Shown: positions 37,601 through 50,597 of the stretch, one piece after another
How the letters are laid out: each line of letters begins with the position of its first letter
Numbering within the stretch: position 1 is the first letter of the stretch
Assembly: GCA_012295275.1 (NCBI GenBank)
Contig: CM022665.1
Location: 26,193,446-26,257,445 of the forward strand
Reading direction: 5' to 3'
From: Chrysomallon squamiferum
Taxonomy: Eukaryota > Mollusca > Gastropoda > Neomphalida > Peltospiridae
DNA: 64,000 nucleotides
Notes under the pieces: model-generated
The model's database searches: none
Told to the model about the DNA's origin: nothing
Seen by the model: the letters and a program-made list of their open reading frames with translations, nothing else
Program-made: the position numbers and the translations under genes

Positions 37601-39158
37601 ACTAAGTTTTGACAAACAATTATAATTTGATGCCTTTATGAATGTACCCATTCTGGAAGCCATGATGTGCCAAATAAGAATTATGGATGGAATAAAATTT
37701 ATATATAGTATCAAAGGAAGTAAAAAGTGCCAATATCATAAGTTACAATGAATGAATAAATTATTACTAAGATTTCATTTTATTATTATTATTATTTTTA
37801 ATTTTTAAAAGATATTTTGTATTAATGTCAGTTTTATTATTTTTTAATTACCAGTATTATTTTTTGTTCTCTTTAAAAGCTAAATCTTAATATATTCACA
37901 TATTAGAAAAAGGAGTTCATAAGAAGACCAAAACATTAATCTGGAAAAGTAAATATTTATAACCTGCCTCCTTTACTGTGTGACCATCTGACAAAGTTCA
38001 AATTTATCATCCTTCTTTTCAGAACAGAGTTAGTGTCCAAATCAGAGAGATCTTTATTAATTAAGCTATTCAGCTAAATAAGTGATAGCTCTGAATTCCC
38101 AGAGATACATGATTAAAGTGCAGCCTAAATGTATGGTCATGGACTTTTTGGCTAATGTTTTATCAGTTGTAGTGTTAAGTAAATGTACTATGAATGTAAA
38201 CATTTTTCCCAAAATAAAATAAGTCATTATAAATTAATAAATGATCTTTTCTTCTTTTCTTTTTTTAAAAATAAAGAGGTCAAATTTTTTTTTGTTGATG
38301 TGGTGAATCTAATTATAAAGAATTCAGCATATATGCACTTTAATTTTCTTATTTAATTTATTTTTTGTTTTAATTAATTCAAAACAATTCACAAAAAATA
38401 ATACATGGACAAAAATACACTAAATAAATAAATAAATAAATAAAATATAATAAAATAAAATAAAATAAAATAATAAGATGAAAAACAGAAGATCTAAATC
38501 CAATATAATGTAAACACAGTTTATTTTCAAAGATTATAAAAATATGTAGAATAAAACTCTGAATATAGATATAAAAACAGGCTGGCAATCTGGTGCTTGT
38601 GAATCTCCTCTAAAAATGATTCATCTAATATAAAATGGCAATAATTACGTACATAACATAAAAGGCAACCATTAATATGTTTTGAAAGCTTATTTTAAGA
38701 AAATAACTAAATTAAAGACAGAAAAAAGAGAAGCAGAAAAGGAAGTGGCAAAGAAAAAAGTAAAAGAAAAAGAAAATACAAAACCAAGTTCTCCGATGCA
38801 CATGTTAACATATATATGTTAAGTTCTGAACAATAATAAATGTAATAACAACCCTGCAATTACATTTTATAACATATAAAATTCACCACTGACAAAAGAA
38901 ATCTTTTAAAAATCAACCAGCAATAACTGATAAAATTCAGTTTAATGCAGTATAATAAAATTAAAAAAGAAAATGTTTGCTTCAGTTATAAATGTAAAGC
39001 TAATGTAAATAATGCCAGACACATTTGATATTCAGTTAACAAAATTATTTCTGAATTTCCCAAAACCATAAAATACACAATTTTAGAATTTATTAAGATT
39101 AACTTAAAAATGAACAATTATAAATAAGCAAATAATTAAACAACAAATAAAAAAAAAG

Positions 39159-39165
<7 letters not shown>

Positions 39166-39200
<35 letters not shown>
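39166..39200. repeat. (AT)n microsatellite
   Basis: Uninterrupted AT alternation of about 35 bases. Confidence 0.9.
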
Positions 39201-39202
<2 letters not shown>

Positions 39203-39764
39203 TGTAAAATTGATTATTTGACACATTATTTTTTTAATCTAAAAACTTCTGAACACAAGTAAAACAAATATAACAAAGATTTTTCATATTATGATCAGAA
39301 CACAGGTTTTAAAAAAATTGACTTCTCTTAAAGTGATTGATATAGTTGCTCTGAAGCATTAGCTTCTGTGCACCAATTTTAGTCAAATTCAACACAAGTA
39401 GTAGCTAAAACATACTATTTTAATGGATACATAAAACTGCACTTATAAAGGCAGATGAGAACAAAATAACAAAAAAACAAAACAGAGTGTATGCAGAAAT
39501 ACATTAATGAATGTATTTTAAAATGTGATGCCATATGATATTGTCTAAAAAAAAAACCCATCTCAAAACTAAGCAAAAACTCTGTAATATTAACATTCTA
39601 GCAAAATAAAGAAATGGACTGATTACTGGATATATTTAAAGAAGAAAAACTTTATAAAATGTTCCTCTGAATAACAGCATTGTAACATTTGTGCATTTTT
39701 TGGAAGGCAAATCCATTAATCTCAAAACAGATACTGTTACACAAAAGTGCTTAGCCTGAATTTC

Positions 39765-39770
39765 TTTATT
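39765..39770 (-). promoter_or_regulatory. Candidate polyadenylation signal of MPST
   Basis: AATAAA on the minus strand about 380 bases past the MPST stop. The position is plausible, but the hexamer is common in this composition. Confidence 0.25.
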
Positions 39771-40151
39771 TTAACAGTTAATACAGGTATGTCAATATCA
39801 AGTTGAAAATCACCATTTAACTATTTAGTGTGGATTTCGCAATTGCAAAATATATTTTAAAATCCACAGTTCGACTTATTAAAAATAAGAGATGTCATAA
39901 ATGAATAAATGATTTTCATTAATTTCGTCTTTCATCAAAATCACTGATACATAAAGAAACAAATAACAAAGAAATGGCTTGCCATGTAAATATAAAGTAA
40001 TGCTTTATCTCAGTGCAGCTATAAAAAACAAGTTCTAAATGAAGGTTACTGTTTTCTAAATCTTAATGGAATCTCTGTGTACTCCTGTATTCAGTTTACA
40101 ATTTAGTGAGAAAGAGAATCTGAGCTTAGATTGCACTTGTATGAGATTTTA

Positions 40152-41686
40152 TTATTTTTCTTTTTTCACAACTGCAATCATGTCATCACCACTTCGCTTG
40201 GACCATTCTGTCCATGCACCCTGGAAAAGAAATAAACAACATACATTAAACAAAGTCAGAACTGAACCCATTTGTTTTTACTATTTTTGCTGATTGTTGC
40301 ATAACTGATATTATGTTAAAAAAGTAACATATATGTGAACGGCACAGGAAACAAAATTTATTTAAATTATTTATAATTTAACAGGTGGGGAAAAAAAGAA
40401 AAAAAAGAAAAGAAAAGGATAATGAAATGATTTTGAATACACAGAAAAATAAAAGAATTTCAAGTAAAATATAAATAAATAAAAATGCACAAAACAACAA
40501 CAACAACAACAACTAAAATAAACCCCATTAAGAAGGGATGTGGTATGAGAAAAACAATTTTCTTTAAAGAAATTATTTCTCAAGCAATTTCTTTCTAATA
40601 CTTTGTTGTTGGTAATAAATACATTATTGGTAAATTTAATTAAAGTCTTGTTAATTGCTGAAGTAGTCCTCTCTACTCACATAGTAGACTGGAACATTTT
40701 CTTTGCCCAGTGCGTGTGCAGCAACAGCAAGACCGCAGGCTGTGAGACCAGTCAAACATGTTGTTACCAGAGGTTTTTCAAGATCTATGTTGGCTTTGAC
40801 AAACACTGGAAGGTATGATTAAAAATAGCATTTGTTAAAATATTTATTATCACACTATCAAAGAAAAATTAAACAGCCTCCCCACCCTCCAGCTAAAACA
40901 CAAAACATAACATGAAAGATGATTGTCACAGTTATTCAAATTAAATTAATTCAGCTTAAAATGATTAACAATAGTATAATATTGGCAGGCTTTTAATACT
41001 AAATTTGTTTTATATTATTGATATTGATCCAACTTTTATTAAGATGTGATCAGATTGACAACTCAATGCACTGAAATAAAAAAGATATCAGTAAATCTTC
41101 ATAATTTGAGGCTAACTGAAGGGAGATAACTCAATGGCTATGCAACAAAACTCTAAAATCTTAATTTATTGATTTCTATCTTAACGCTATATAGTTAATC
41201 ATGGATAAATGTGCATAATCATAACCTGTAAATGTTAGTTTTTTTTTTTTTTATTATATATAATTTATTATTAATTAATAATAAAAGAATGTTAAAATTC
41301 CATAATAATTCTCAACAGGTCTAATAACAGCAAAATGTATACATTTACATTTATATTTCTAAAAAATTAAAAACATCTTTCAGAACCTGATGGAATCCAT
41401 CTAAATACAATGTTGTGACAAATAATTTCAAGATCTCCTCTACATCAGAATGCATGACAACCGTTACTAGTGAAACATCACTACTCAATTCAAAGCATAT
41501 TTCATTCAAAATATCTTACAAAGTATATATTTTTTGAAAAAAGTCTTACAGTGTTTTAATTCTTCCTCTGATTTGAATGTACCATCTTCATTGAAAATTT
41601 GTTCAAATGGAATATTTCGTGAGCCAGGAATATGTCCAGATTTAATATCTGAAAATCATTAAAAATATTATATTAAATGATATGTA

Positions 41687-41730
<44 letters not shown>

Positions 41731-44700
41731 TTCCATGGTTTACAAAATTCTAATAAATAACATCACATCATTTGAAAAATGCATTTCTGTCTTGCCCCAA
41801 ACAATAACATTGTATCAGATAAAAAAAATAATTAAAAAAATTAAAAAAAAAATTGTTTAAATGTTACCTTCTGGTTTTTCTTGCTCTTTTTCTCCTGAGA
41901 ATTCCTCCCAGCCTCTTGCATCAACAATCTGTTCAACTTTAGTCTTCACATTTTTCACAATATCATCATATTCTCGTTTCAGTTCCAGATTTGGCCTCAG
42001 CATATAATCAGTTTTCTACAAGTATATGTAATGTCATTATAATCTACTCATACTTGTTATCGTTTACTTAAAACGGATCTAAAATTGTAATACTCTATTT
42101 TAGCAAACAGCATGTATATTTAAAAACATTATAAACAAGAATTAATGGTGTATTTGCTAATGTCATTTTATAAGAAATAAATAAAAATAATAATGAAATT
42201 TGTACTCACACACACACAAACAAAAAAGTAAAATATGTTTTATATGAATTGAACAATAATGTTCATTCAAATATAAAATTTGTTCTGATGTGTTTACAAT
42301 ACTGAAATAAATGTATATTTATAATAATGAAATAAATGTATATTAATAATAATGAAATAAATTTATATTTGTAACACCAAAATGAATGTATCTGATACCT
42401 CAACTCGTGGCACTTCAGTTGTAACTTCATATCCATCATCAAGCCACTTCTTGAAACCTCCATCAAGTACTGAGACTTTGTTGTGTCCAAACAACTAGAG
42501 AAAACCAAACAATAAATAATAAATTAATTCACAAAAATGAACTAACAAAAAAAAAAATTAAAATAATAATAATGATGATGACAGTAATAATATTAATAAT
42601 AATAATAAAGAAATAAAGTAAATAAAAATAAATTTAAAAAGTTTAAATAATTAATTAACTGAAATAAATAATTATAATTACATTTTGAAATTGACTAATT
42701 AATTAATTAATTAATTAACTGGAATAAATAAATAAAAAGGATTGAATTAAATTTTGATAAAGCTTTATTAAAACACCAAAACGTTTTTGAAAACATTAAC
42801 ATTTAAAAGAAGACAAATGATAAATAAATAAACAAATAAGGAATTAATTTAAAAAATAAACAACAAAATATAAAAAGACACAAAATAAAAATTAGATATG
42901 TATGGTACATTACAGAAACAGCCAAATTTTGTTTTCTCTTTCACAAAAGCTATTAAAATTTATTAATGAACTATAATTGATCTGATCTGACTTACAACTG
43001 TCCTCATAAAATTAAAATTAACAATTTTAAATGCTCTTTCATATGCAGTTTGGAATATTTTAATAATTAATAATTACAACATATATTAAAAAAAATATAT
43101 TATAATAATGTAAATTTTTTCTCATAACATATTTTATATCTTCTTTTTTTTTTCTTGTCTGCTATTATTAATTATTTTTGGCAATCACCAGTGCTCCTTT
43201 CATATTCAAAATATTTTAAATTTTTTTTTTTTTTAAATACAGGCAGAAACTGGATCTGAGTGAACCTGTCAGTTTAGTGTATAAATATATCAATTCAATG
43301 ACAGAGAAGGTCACCCTTTACAAATGCATAGGTGCAAAAAAAAAAAAAAAAAAAAAAAAATAAAAAATAAAAAAATGATATTGTTCATATGGGAATTTAA
43401 ACAGGTTATTTCATGTGAATGATAATGTTCTAAAAGTGACCTTTTAACTAAACAAATAAATAAATAGCTGAACTGCTTGACCTACATTTAGTAAAAGCTG
43501 TAATTACAGACATAAATATTTCAACTCAGGTGAAGTAGGATTTTGTGGATAGTACAGTTCAGATTTTCCTTTTTAAATTTTCTGGATCAGAAACTGAAAA
43601 AAAAAGTCCTATTTAAATGCCTATAACTGTAAGATTTAAATATTTCTGTTACTATTACATTACTTCAACAGTTTGTTGTATTTTCCATTTATAGTAATAA
43701 AAAAATATGAATATGTGTTGGAGATATTTATTTAATACCACAGGCAAGTGACAGATTATTTATTACTTAAAAGATATCAAATTTTTCATTATTTTTATGC
43801 AACAAAAAAATAAATTGATGGCCATATGAACAGTGAGACAAATTTTAAAAAGAAAAAAACATTTTGTTTTCATGGTTATTGTCGTATCTTTTTTGCTGGA
43901 TATTTACTATTAAAAATTACATTTTAATAAGCATAAGCACAAAAAAAAAAAAAATTAATTAATAAATGTTATTAATATGTCAAGAATTGATGTTTATTCT
44001 TGTTAAATGCACATTCTCTGTAACAAAATAAACACCAGTGATTTTAATGACCTAATGAATTAGCACAATAATAATCATATCACAATTAATAACATCCTTT
44101 TATGAATCAGTAGTAGACAAAAATGCAATATGGATAATACATTTAGCAATTTAACAAATTTCTTTAATTTAAATTCGACAGAGATCGATACTAGTTTATT
44201 ATTATTCACCAAAATATACTTTAAAAAAAAAAAAAACATATTTTGCTAAACATGGATGTTTGTTTAATTCACTGGATACTTTTGATGGAGTATATATTGT
44301 ATTTAATCTATGAGAAACAATACATCCAACAATCTGATAGTAGACAGTTATTATCCGTAAGTGCCACAAAAAACATGGTATTTACCCTAAAAATCCACCA
44401 TGTTCTGACCGACATTCGCTGAGTGAGTTGGTCATAAGCTATGACATGCGTGTCTTTAGAGATGCCCAAACTCTGGACGTAGTCAGTGAAACAGTTCAGA
44501 TCAGGCAGGTTACGGGGGATGTAGGGTGTGGACTCAGTGCATTGGTTAATACTAAAGTAAAGAGCCGTGGGGATGTGTGCCCTAAAAAAATAAAATAAAC
44601 AGAATTCTATTGTTTATTATGAATATCAAAGATAAATGTCATTCAGTTTCAAATATTCTTTGAAACTATTACAAATATAACAGATGCACCATTTATTATT

Positions 44701-45107
44701 TTTCATTAAAATTGTTTTTGGTTAATGTCTAATAAATAATGTCACAACATTACTCTGTGTACTTATTGTAATAGTATATACTGGAATAAACAAATTTCTT
44801 TTCACCATATTGATGGATTAGAAAAGTATGTTTTAACTATTTCAGTTTGCAGTCATCTTTCTGCAATATCTCTTAGAGAATAATATTGGGGTTTTTTAAC
44901 AGGTCAATCTTTATTCACTGCCTTCTGTTATTAATAGATTGTTTTCACAACTTACTTCTTATAGTATTCTTCATAGAAATTAACATCACTTTTGGGTTTC
45001 CACGTTGTATCAAGTATTCTCAGTGAGCCATTTTTTCCAGCTTTGCTGAACAGTTGTTCCTTCAGCCAGTTGGTACTAACCAGTGTTCGCACACGTGCCA
45101 AACCCAT
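40152..45107 (-). CDS. MPST: 3-mercaptopyruvate / thiosulfate sulfurtransferase, two rhodanese domains
   Basis: Seven coding exons: 44956-45107, 44386-44581, 42399-42494, 41868-42015, 41550-41648, 40681-40805 and 40152-40220. They give 294 residues against 297 in human MPST. The N-terminal, non-catalytic rhodanese domain begins [11 protein letters not shown] and contains [32 protein letters not shown] and [11 protein letters not shown]. The C-terminal domain contains VDARGWEEF (Arg182), [11 protein letters not shown] (Arg208), the active-site loop starting at Cys247 and PVYYGAWTEW. The enzyme moves sulfur from mercaptopyruvate or thiosulfate to thiol or cyanide acceptors and feeds H2S and thiolation pathways, in cytosol and mitochondria. 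The loop reads CLTGLTA rather than CGSGVTA (MPST) or CRKGVTA (TST), so substrate preference cannot be assigned. The ATG at 45107 is the first in the exon; the inferred leader exon carries an in-frame stop upstream. Confidence 0.93.
41695..41728 (+). repeat. Poly(A) run, 34 bases
   Basis: In the MPST intron between coding exons 4 and 5. On the gene strand it is a T run about 45 bases upstream of the exon 5 acceptor. Confidence 0.9.
42298..42378 (+). repeat. Imperfect tandem repeat of a 25-29 base unit, three copies
   Basis: Three consecutive AT-rich units of the form GAAATAAATGTATATT(TA)TAATAAT lie about 20 bases left of MPST exon 3, in the following intron. Confidence 0.75.
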
Positions 45108-45113
45108 TGCAGT

Positions 45114-46250
45114 CTAGAAAAAAGAAAAGCAAAGAGCTGATTCTTTGTCTTCTTTTTTAATATTTAATATTTGCTTTTTTTATGGGTAAGATTTAAATTA
45201 CTTTAATTTTTTTTCTCCTGTTATTGTTATTATTATTTTCATTTTCATTTAGACAATATCAGGTTTAGGATTACTGTTAAAGACAGTGTTAGTTTTGCAT
45301 TTCAGCAAACACGGATCTTTGCAGAAAATAATGAAGAAGTGTTTGTATTTGTTGTTTTTTATTTGTTTAAAATAACAACAGCAAATAATAATAATAAATA
45401 AATAAATAAACAAAAAATAGATTTCACTGACAGAAAGGAAGCAATGACATGCTAAATGTTGCGGCAAAAACTGTTATGGCATTACACAGCAGTTGCAATT
45501 AATTATCTCTTATACGCGTACACGCAGATATACGATGATACACGTTTACACATGTCATGGGCACAGACACTTTCACCTACGAACAGTCACATTTTGGATT
45601 TCTTTGGTATAAACAAAAATGTATTACTTTGTACCACATTAGGAAGGAAGATGTAATTTTTTGGTATGCATTTTAGAACGAGTGAAACTGGATGTTGTTT
45701 TGAGAAGAAGAAAAAATATATATTAATAAATGCCTGTGTCATTTACTTATCACCATACTTTAACAAATTTACGAAACTGTCATTGATATTAGAATGTGGT
45801 ATAATAAACAAAAGTTATTTGCTAAAAACAAAAACAAGAAATAAGTTACCAAAACAAAGCATTTAACATACCTTTTCAAACGTGACAACAATAATAATAA
45901 ATGCAATTTAACCTTCAGCGGCTACGCTAAAAGAAATCCTCGGTTGGGAAACTACCATCGAAATCTATTTTTAACGTCATTCGGAATATATCGAAAATCC
46001 GGAAAAGAACGAAGAGTTCCGAATTTAAACAAAAAAATGTTTCTTTGCACGAAAACTGATCTTTAATTAAATAACTGTTAAATTCTGTATGTTCAGTAAA
46101 GTTTTAATCTGTAATCCTCATGTAATAAAAACAGAAGCAAATATTAAAAGAAATAAACACCGACTTATTTTCTGAAAGACAATGTTCCAGTCTAGCACTG
46201 TAATCACGAACGTTCGACAAATTATACTAACAGCTGCAATTAAGAGAAGT
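45114..46250 (-). promoter_or_regulatory. MPST 5'UTR intron, leader exon and promoter region
   Basis: Six bases before the ATG there is a strong acceptor, a long pyrimidine stretch ending in TTTCTAG (45114). A strong AAAAG|GTATGTT donor lies at 45871/45872. Together they predict a 758-base 5'UTR intron and a leader exon to the right of 45872. The sequence just right of it (45,900-46,050) has more CG dinucleotides than its surroundings, as expected of a promoter. The exact transcription start cannot be placed. Confidence 0.5.
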
Positions 46251-47355
46251 TAAAGTATGGTTTAAGTTTCAAATATGTCTTAATTCATTGAATGCAATCT
46301 ACAGCGGGGGCAATGATTGTAAATTATATTCAGCAATGCTTATAATATATCATTATAACCTGCAGACGGGCAGATCCATGACTAAGAATACGGCATGTTA
46401 TCAACACTTGTTTTACTATGAAATCTCTGAGATTTATTATCTGCGTTAAAATAAAGTTTGCTGTGTACGCAAACTCAGTAACTAGTTTTTACACACGCGT
46501 ATTATTAAAATTGACATATTAGATACAGAATGGTGCAAATAAATCATTTGTTCTTGTTAATTAGTAACAGCATTTGTCATCTATGATAATGAAATGAAAT
46601 ATCATTAATAATTTATTTGTATAATGTTGACAAATATTTTAAAGAAAACATCCTCAAATATTAGTAACTTTATGTATTTATCATATAATTATTTTCTCCC
46701 CATTTTAAAACACGATTTACTATTTATTATTATTATTATTTTATGAACATAATAAAATAAAACAAAAAATAAAATATAAATAAATAAATAAATAAATAAA
46801 TAATAATTTTAAATGCATTTTTATTTTGTTTTAAATTAAATCTGATTTATATAGTTTACTACATAATTTTCAATTAACACGGAACATTTCGAACGCATGC
46901 TATAAATTTTGTTTTCGTTTTGGGAGTATTCTTGTATAAGCATGCAATTTGATACTGTGTTTTGCATAATTTTTGCTTTGGCTATTTTTGTTTGACCTAC
47001 ATGTCGACACTTTGGAGATGATTTCGGCGTTTTACAACCATAGCCATCATCACCAGTTAGTTCCATAAATGATAATAACAAACTTGGACATTGATGTACT
47101 CGTAAGGATATTCAAGTTTCACTGCTATAAGGTTTCCTGCTTCCGGCAGATTTCGTATCTACTTAATTTGATATTAACTAAAAAGAGTTCGAAACTGCAA
47201 TCATCCCCCAAATGTGTACTGTTATATACCAGTGTTCAGATGATTAAATCAGAAAAAAACTAATAATAATAATAATTAATTAAAAATAAATAAATAAATA
47301 ATAATAATAACTGCTGTCCATTCAATTCTTAATTATGAATTAATTCAAGGATTTT

Positions 47356-47391
<36 letters not shown>

Positions 47392-48893
47392 TGTGACGTC
47401 ATGTATCTGGTTTTATGGCGTCATGCATAAAATAGAGATTTTTGGTTCTTCATCGAAGAATTATTTTGCTTCAGTAAATTGCAAAGGATAAGATATTAAA
47501 AAAATAAATAAATAAATAAGGAATTAAAATTAATTAATTAAACTGACAAGTGTGAAAACTGTTGTACTTGACATAATACTTCGCTTATTAGGGACTTAGC
47601 CAGTTTCTAAAGTTGGGGGAGCAAAAACATAAAACAGGCGCCATGAAACGTACCAAATATTTTAGAAATTGATTACACATTCTTAATTTGTATTTAACAT
47701 CAAATCACAATTTTAAATAAAAAGAAGTTTTACAGTAAGCTCGTAAATTTCAGAAGAAAATAAAAACGTGTGTTATTTAATTACTTTAATTTTAAACGTG
47801 AAATGAAAACGAAGAATTATGAAAAATGTATAAATCAAGAAGTTGTTGAACAACAACGGTCTCTTTCGACTAGGCTTGACTCCAGCAATATCTGTCACTT
47901 TATTGTAATCCACATTGTTAAGTGTTTCTCTTTCAGTGGAGAGCAGATACAATCTAGCCCATCAATGAACAGCTTTTAAAACAATGCGAGATTGGTCGAA
48001 TAAAGAACGAGTCCAGAAATGTTGACAATTTTTATTTGACCTTGCGAAAGACAATAATAATAATAACAACAACAACAATAATAACAGGTGACAAGTGAAC
48101 AACAATGTATAAAAATTGTTGAAAAGGCGCCACTACTGAAAAACTTTCAGGGGGGAGCGTGCGCCAAAAAAGTTAAATTAAAAAATGACATCAGTTTTAA
48201 TAAATGAAAATGAAGATTTTTTAACTAATAATAAAAAATAAAGATTACTCTCGAATAATTATAAAACCTAATTCAAACTGTGTCCGTTGGAGAAAGTATA
48301 TGTATATCCAATCCACACCATCTACAGGTTCGAATAATGGGGAGGTTTCTCAGAAACATGGAACCCCCTCCCACGCGGAGGTAATAAAACAATAAAATAA
48401 AATGATGTCCACATGTGCGTACCCTCTCTTCCCCTCATTTATGCAAAACGACTTGGAAAAAAACCTGCCTACTTACCCCAAACAACCAGTGTTAATGAAA
48501 ACATGAGTTGTTTCCTTTCCTTATGCAGCTTCCCTTGATATTTTGAGCGCAAACGTTGAGCAAGATGCCGAAACGGCATACTTTGGAGATGCTAGGTGTC
48601 AAAGGATCACAGCACTTTTAAAGTTTCTTTTCCATTTTCAGCCAGTAAAACTAAGTATGTACCGTTTGCTCAGATTTATTTATCATTTTTCATTATCAGC
48701 TATAGTCTGTCCTACTAGCCCCTGGTCTCTCACTCACACGTATACTGTAAAAAAAATAATTTAAAATTATAAACATTTACATATTATTTCGGAACCCCCG
48801 CATACTTAAAATATACTCCTTCCCTGATTTTACTGTAGGACTGAAAATATACTAAAATCAAAAAATATAATTATTCAAATTACGTGAAAATCT

Positions 48894-48971
<78 letters not shown>

Positions 48972-50597
48972 TTGAAAATATATCATTAATAACATGGCAC
49001 ACTTTTATCTGTATGGTTCTTTTTACCTGAATTTTATTAAATATAAATATTCTATCAGCATTAAATTTTTTCTTTAATTATATATGTAACTTTTTTCTTT
49101 CGTTCTTTTTTTTTTTTTTTTTTTTTTTTTGTTTTAGCGAGGTAAACTGCTATTATTTTTTTAGAATATAACTGTTAGTCATAATTAGCGTGACGTGCCA
49201 TATGAGAACGCCGGAATAAAAAGAGTTATTCCCCTTACACCAGAAAACGTTGTTACCGGGGTGAAAAGAACTGATTTTTTTTGTATTTCTGTATGATGCA
49301 CAATTATATCTTTGAAACGTCTATAATAATAAAGACAGTAATATTAACATTAACAAGAAAATATTATATTCAGATTTTCATTATTAGTTTCGCATTTCTT
49401 ATTATTCAGTGTCTTTTTTTAATGTTTCAACAAATGCACTATGTAATTTTATTTATTTATTTATTTATTTATTTACTAAATTTGAAAATGTTCGGTACCA
49501 CTCCATAATCTGTCTATCAGTATTTTCAATATATCACGGTTCAAGCCATTTTAAAAACAGCTTCTTACCACACAGTAATTAAAACACTCCTTGTTACTTA
49601 ATTCTTACGCAAAACGTATTTTGTACCTGTAATGAGGTTGTACTCGGTACACTGTGATTCTTACAGAGCACAATCACTCATTTAAATCAATTTTCACATT
49701 ACATTTAACTATGTTAGAAAAAAATCATTGTTACAGTGTTACGTAAACTCGGTGATGTAATGCTAAGGTTAGTGAGTTCAACACATTAAGTTTCTCAGTG
49801 CTTGGAGACCGTTTTAATGAAACTGTTTAAAAGAAATCATTTACATGTCAAAAACTGATTATCTTCGACCCCTTGCGAACTGGTCACTGGAAATCTGTTT
49901 GATATATCTGCATATGTTAGAATTTTGTTCTTGTTTTTTTTTCGTAATCATTTGAATATCACTGTTACTACAATGAAACAATATTATTGTAGATATTTTT
50001 AAAGACTGTTGTTGTTGCTGCTGATGATGTTGTAGTTATAGATTTTTTAAATTAATGTTTTTAATTTTTATTATCATCATCGTTATTATTATTATTTAAA
50101 TTATTTTTTCTAATTATTGTTTTAAATTATTAATTATTTCTATTCTATTTTATTATTATTACCTGTTTAGAATAATAATGTTGTTCTTATTATTGTAGTT
50201 CTTATTTAATTATAAATTAATTTTTAATTCTTCTTCTTTTTTTCTTTTTTTTTTTCTTTTTTTAAAGTTATAATATTATATTGTCAGAAAGGAAATTATT
50301 TTATTTTCATTTAATTCATTTAATCCATCAAAAGCTAGGTGTGTGCATACTGTCTTCAATGTCGTATCACATAAACTGAACTCTTCTATTAATAAAAACA
50401 GAAAAACAGATTCTTTCTTTATCCTCTGATAAATCCTTACAGTGTGGAACAGAATGTTGTCTCCACGACTTAGCTGACTCGACTTGAAAAAAAATTTAAC
50501 CGGAAATTGTTTCATCTTGGGGTTTGTCTTCTCATGATTTTTTTTAAACTTTTTTTTTCCTTAAATACATTTTTTTTATTTTTTATTTTTTTATTTT
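46251..50597. other. Noncoding, no conserved gene found
   Basis: AT-rich sequence with simple repeats, including a TAA/TTA/GTT compound array. The block at 47590-48170 is richer in G runs and GGCGCC than its surroundings and may be an interspersed repeat. A TGATGATGGCTATGG-type motif near 46985-47060 (minus strand) looks like part of a repeat element. Confidence 0.45.
48895..48973. repeat. TAA / TTA / GTT compound microsatellite
   Basis: A TAA array (48895-48929) runs straight into TTA units and then a GTT array (48941-48973). The AAT and ATT halves are mutually complementary. Confidence 0.9.

Larger units (their letters stand above)
31034..40151. other. Repeat-rich noncoding region
   Basis: No conserved exon is found between the 217-residue gene and MPST. 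It may include a leader exon of the 217-residue gene (a CAG|GTAAC donor on the minus strand near 32621). Dominant contents are TTTA/AAT/AAAT arrays (31607-31731), TA/CA arrays (32145-32250), a duplicated unit with long TG tracts (32840-33170), CATA/CACA-rich sequence (34470-34622) and an AT run (39166-39200). Confidence 0.6.

Noticed and set aside
46836-47081. Minus-strand frame with DDGYGCKTPKSSPKCRHVGQ
   Set aside because: Resembles text often seen next to retroelements in invertebrate genomes, but too short and isolated to call a gene or name a family.
48295-48345. GGTTCGAAT, like a tRNA B box
   Set aside because: No A box at the right distance and no cloverleaf stems in the sequence before it.
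48543-48764. 73-codon plus-strand frame with a short ATGCCG/CGGCAT palindrome
   Set aside because: No family resemblance, no splice context, and a length common by chance.
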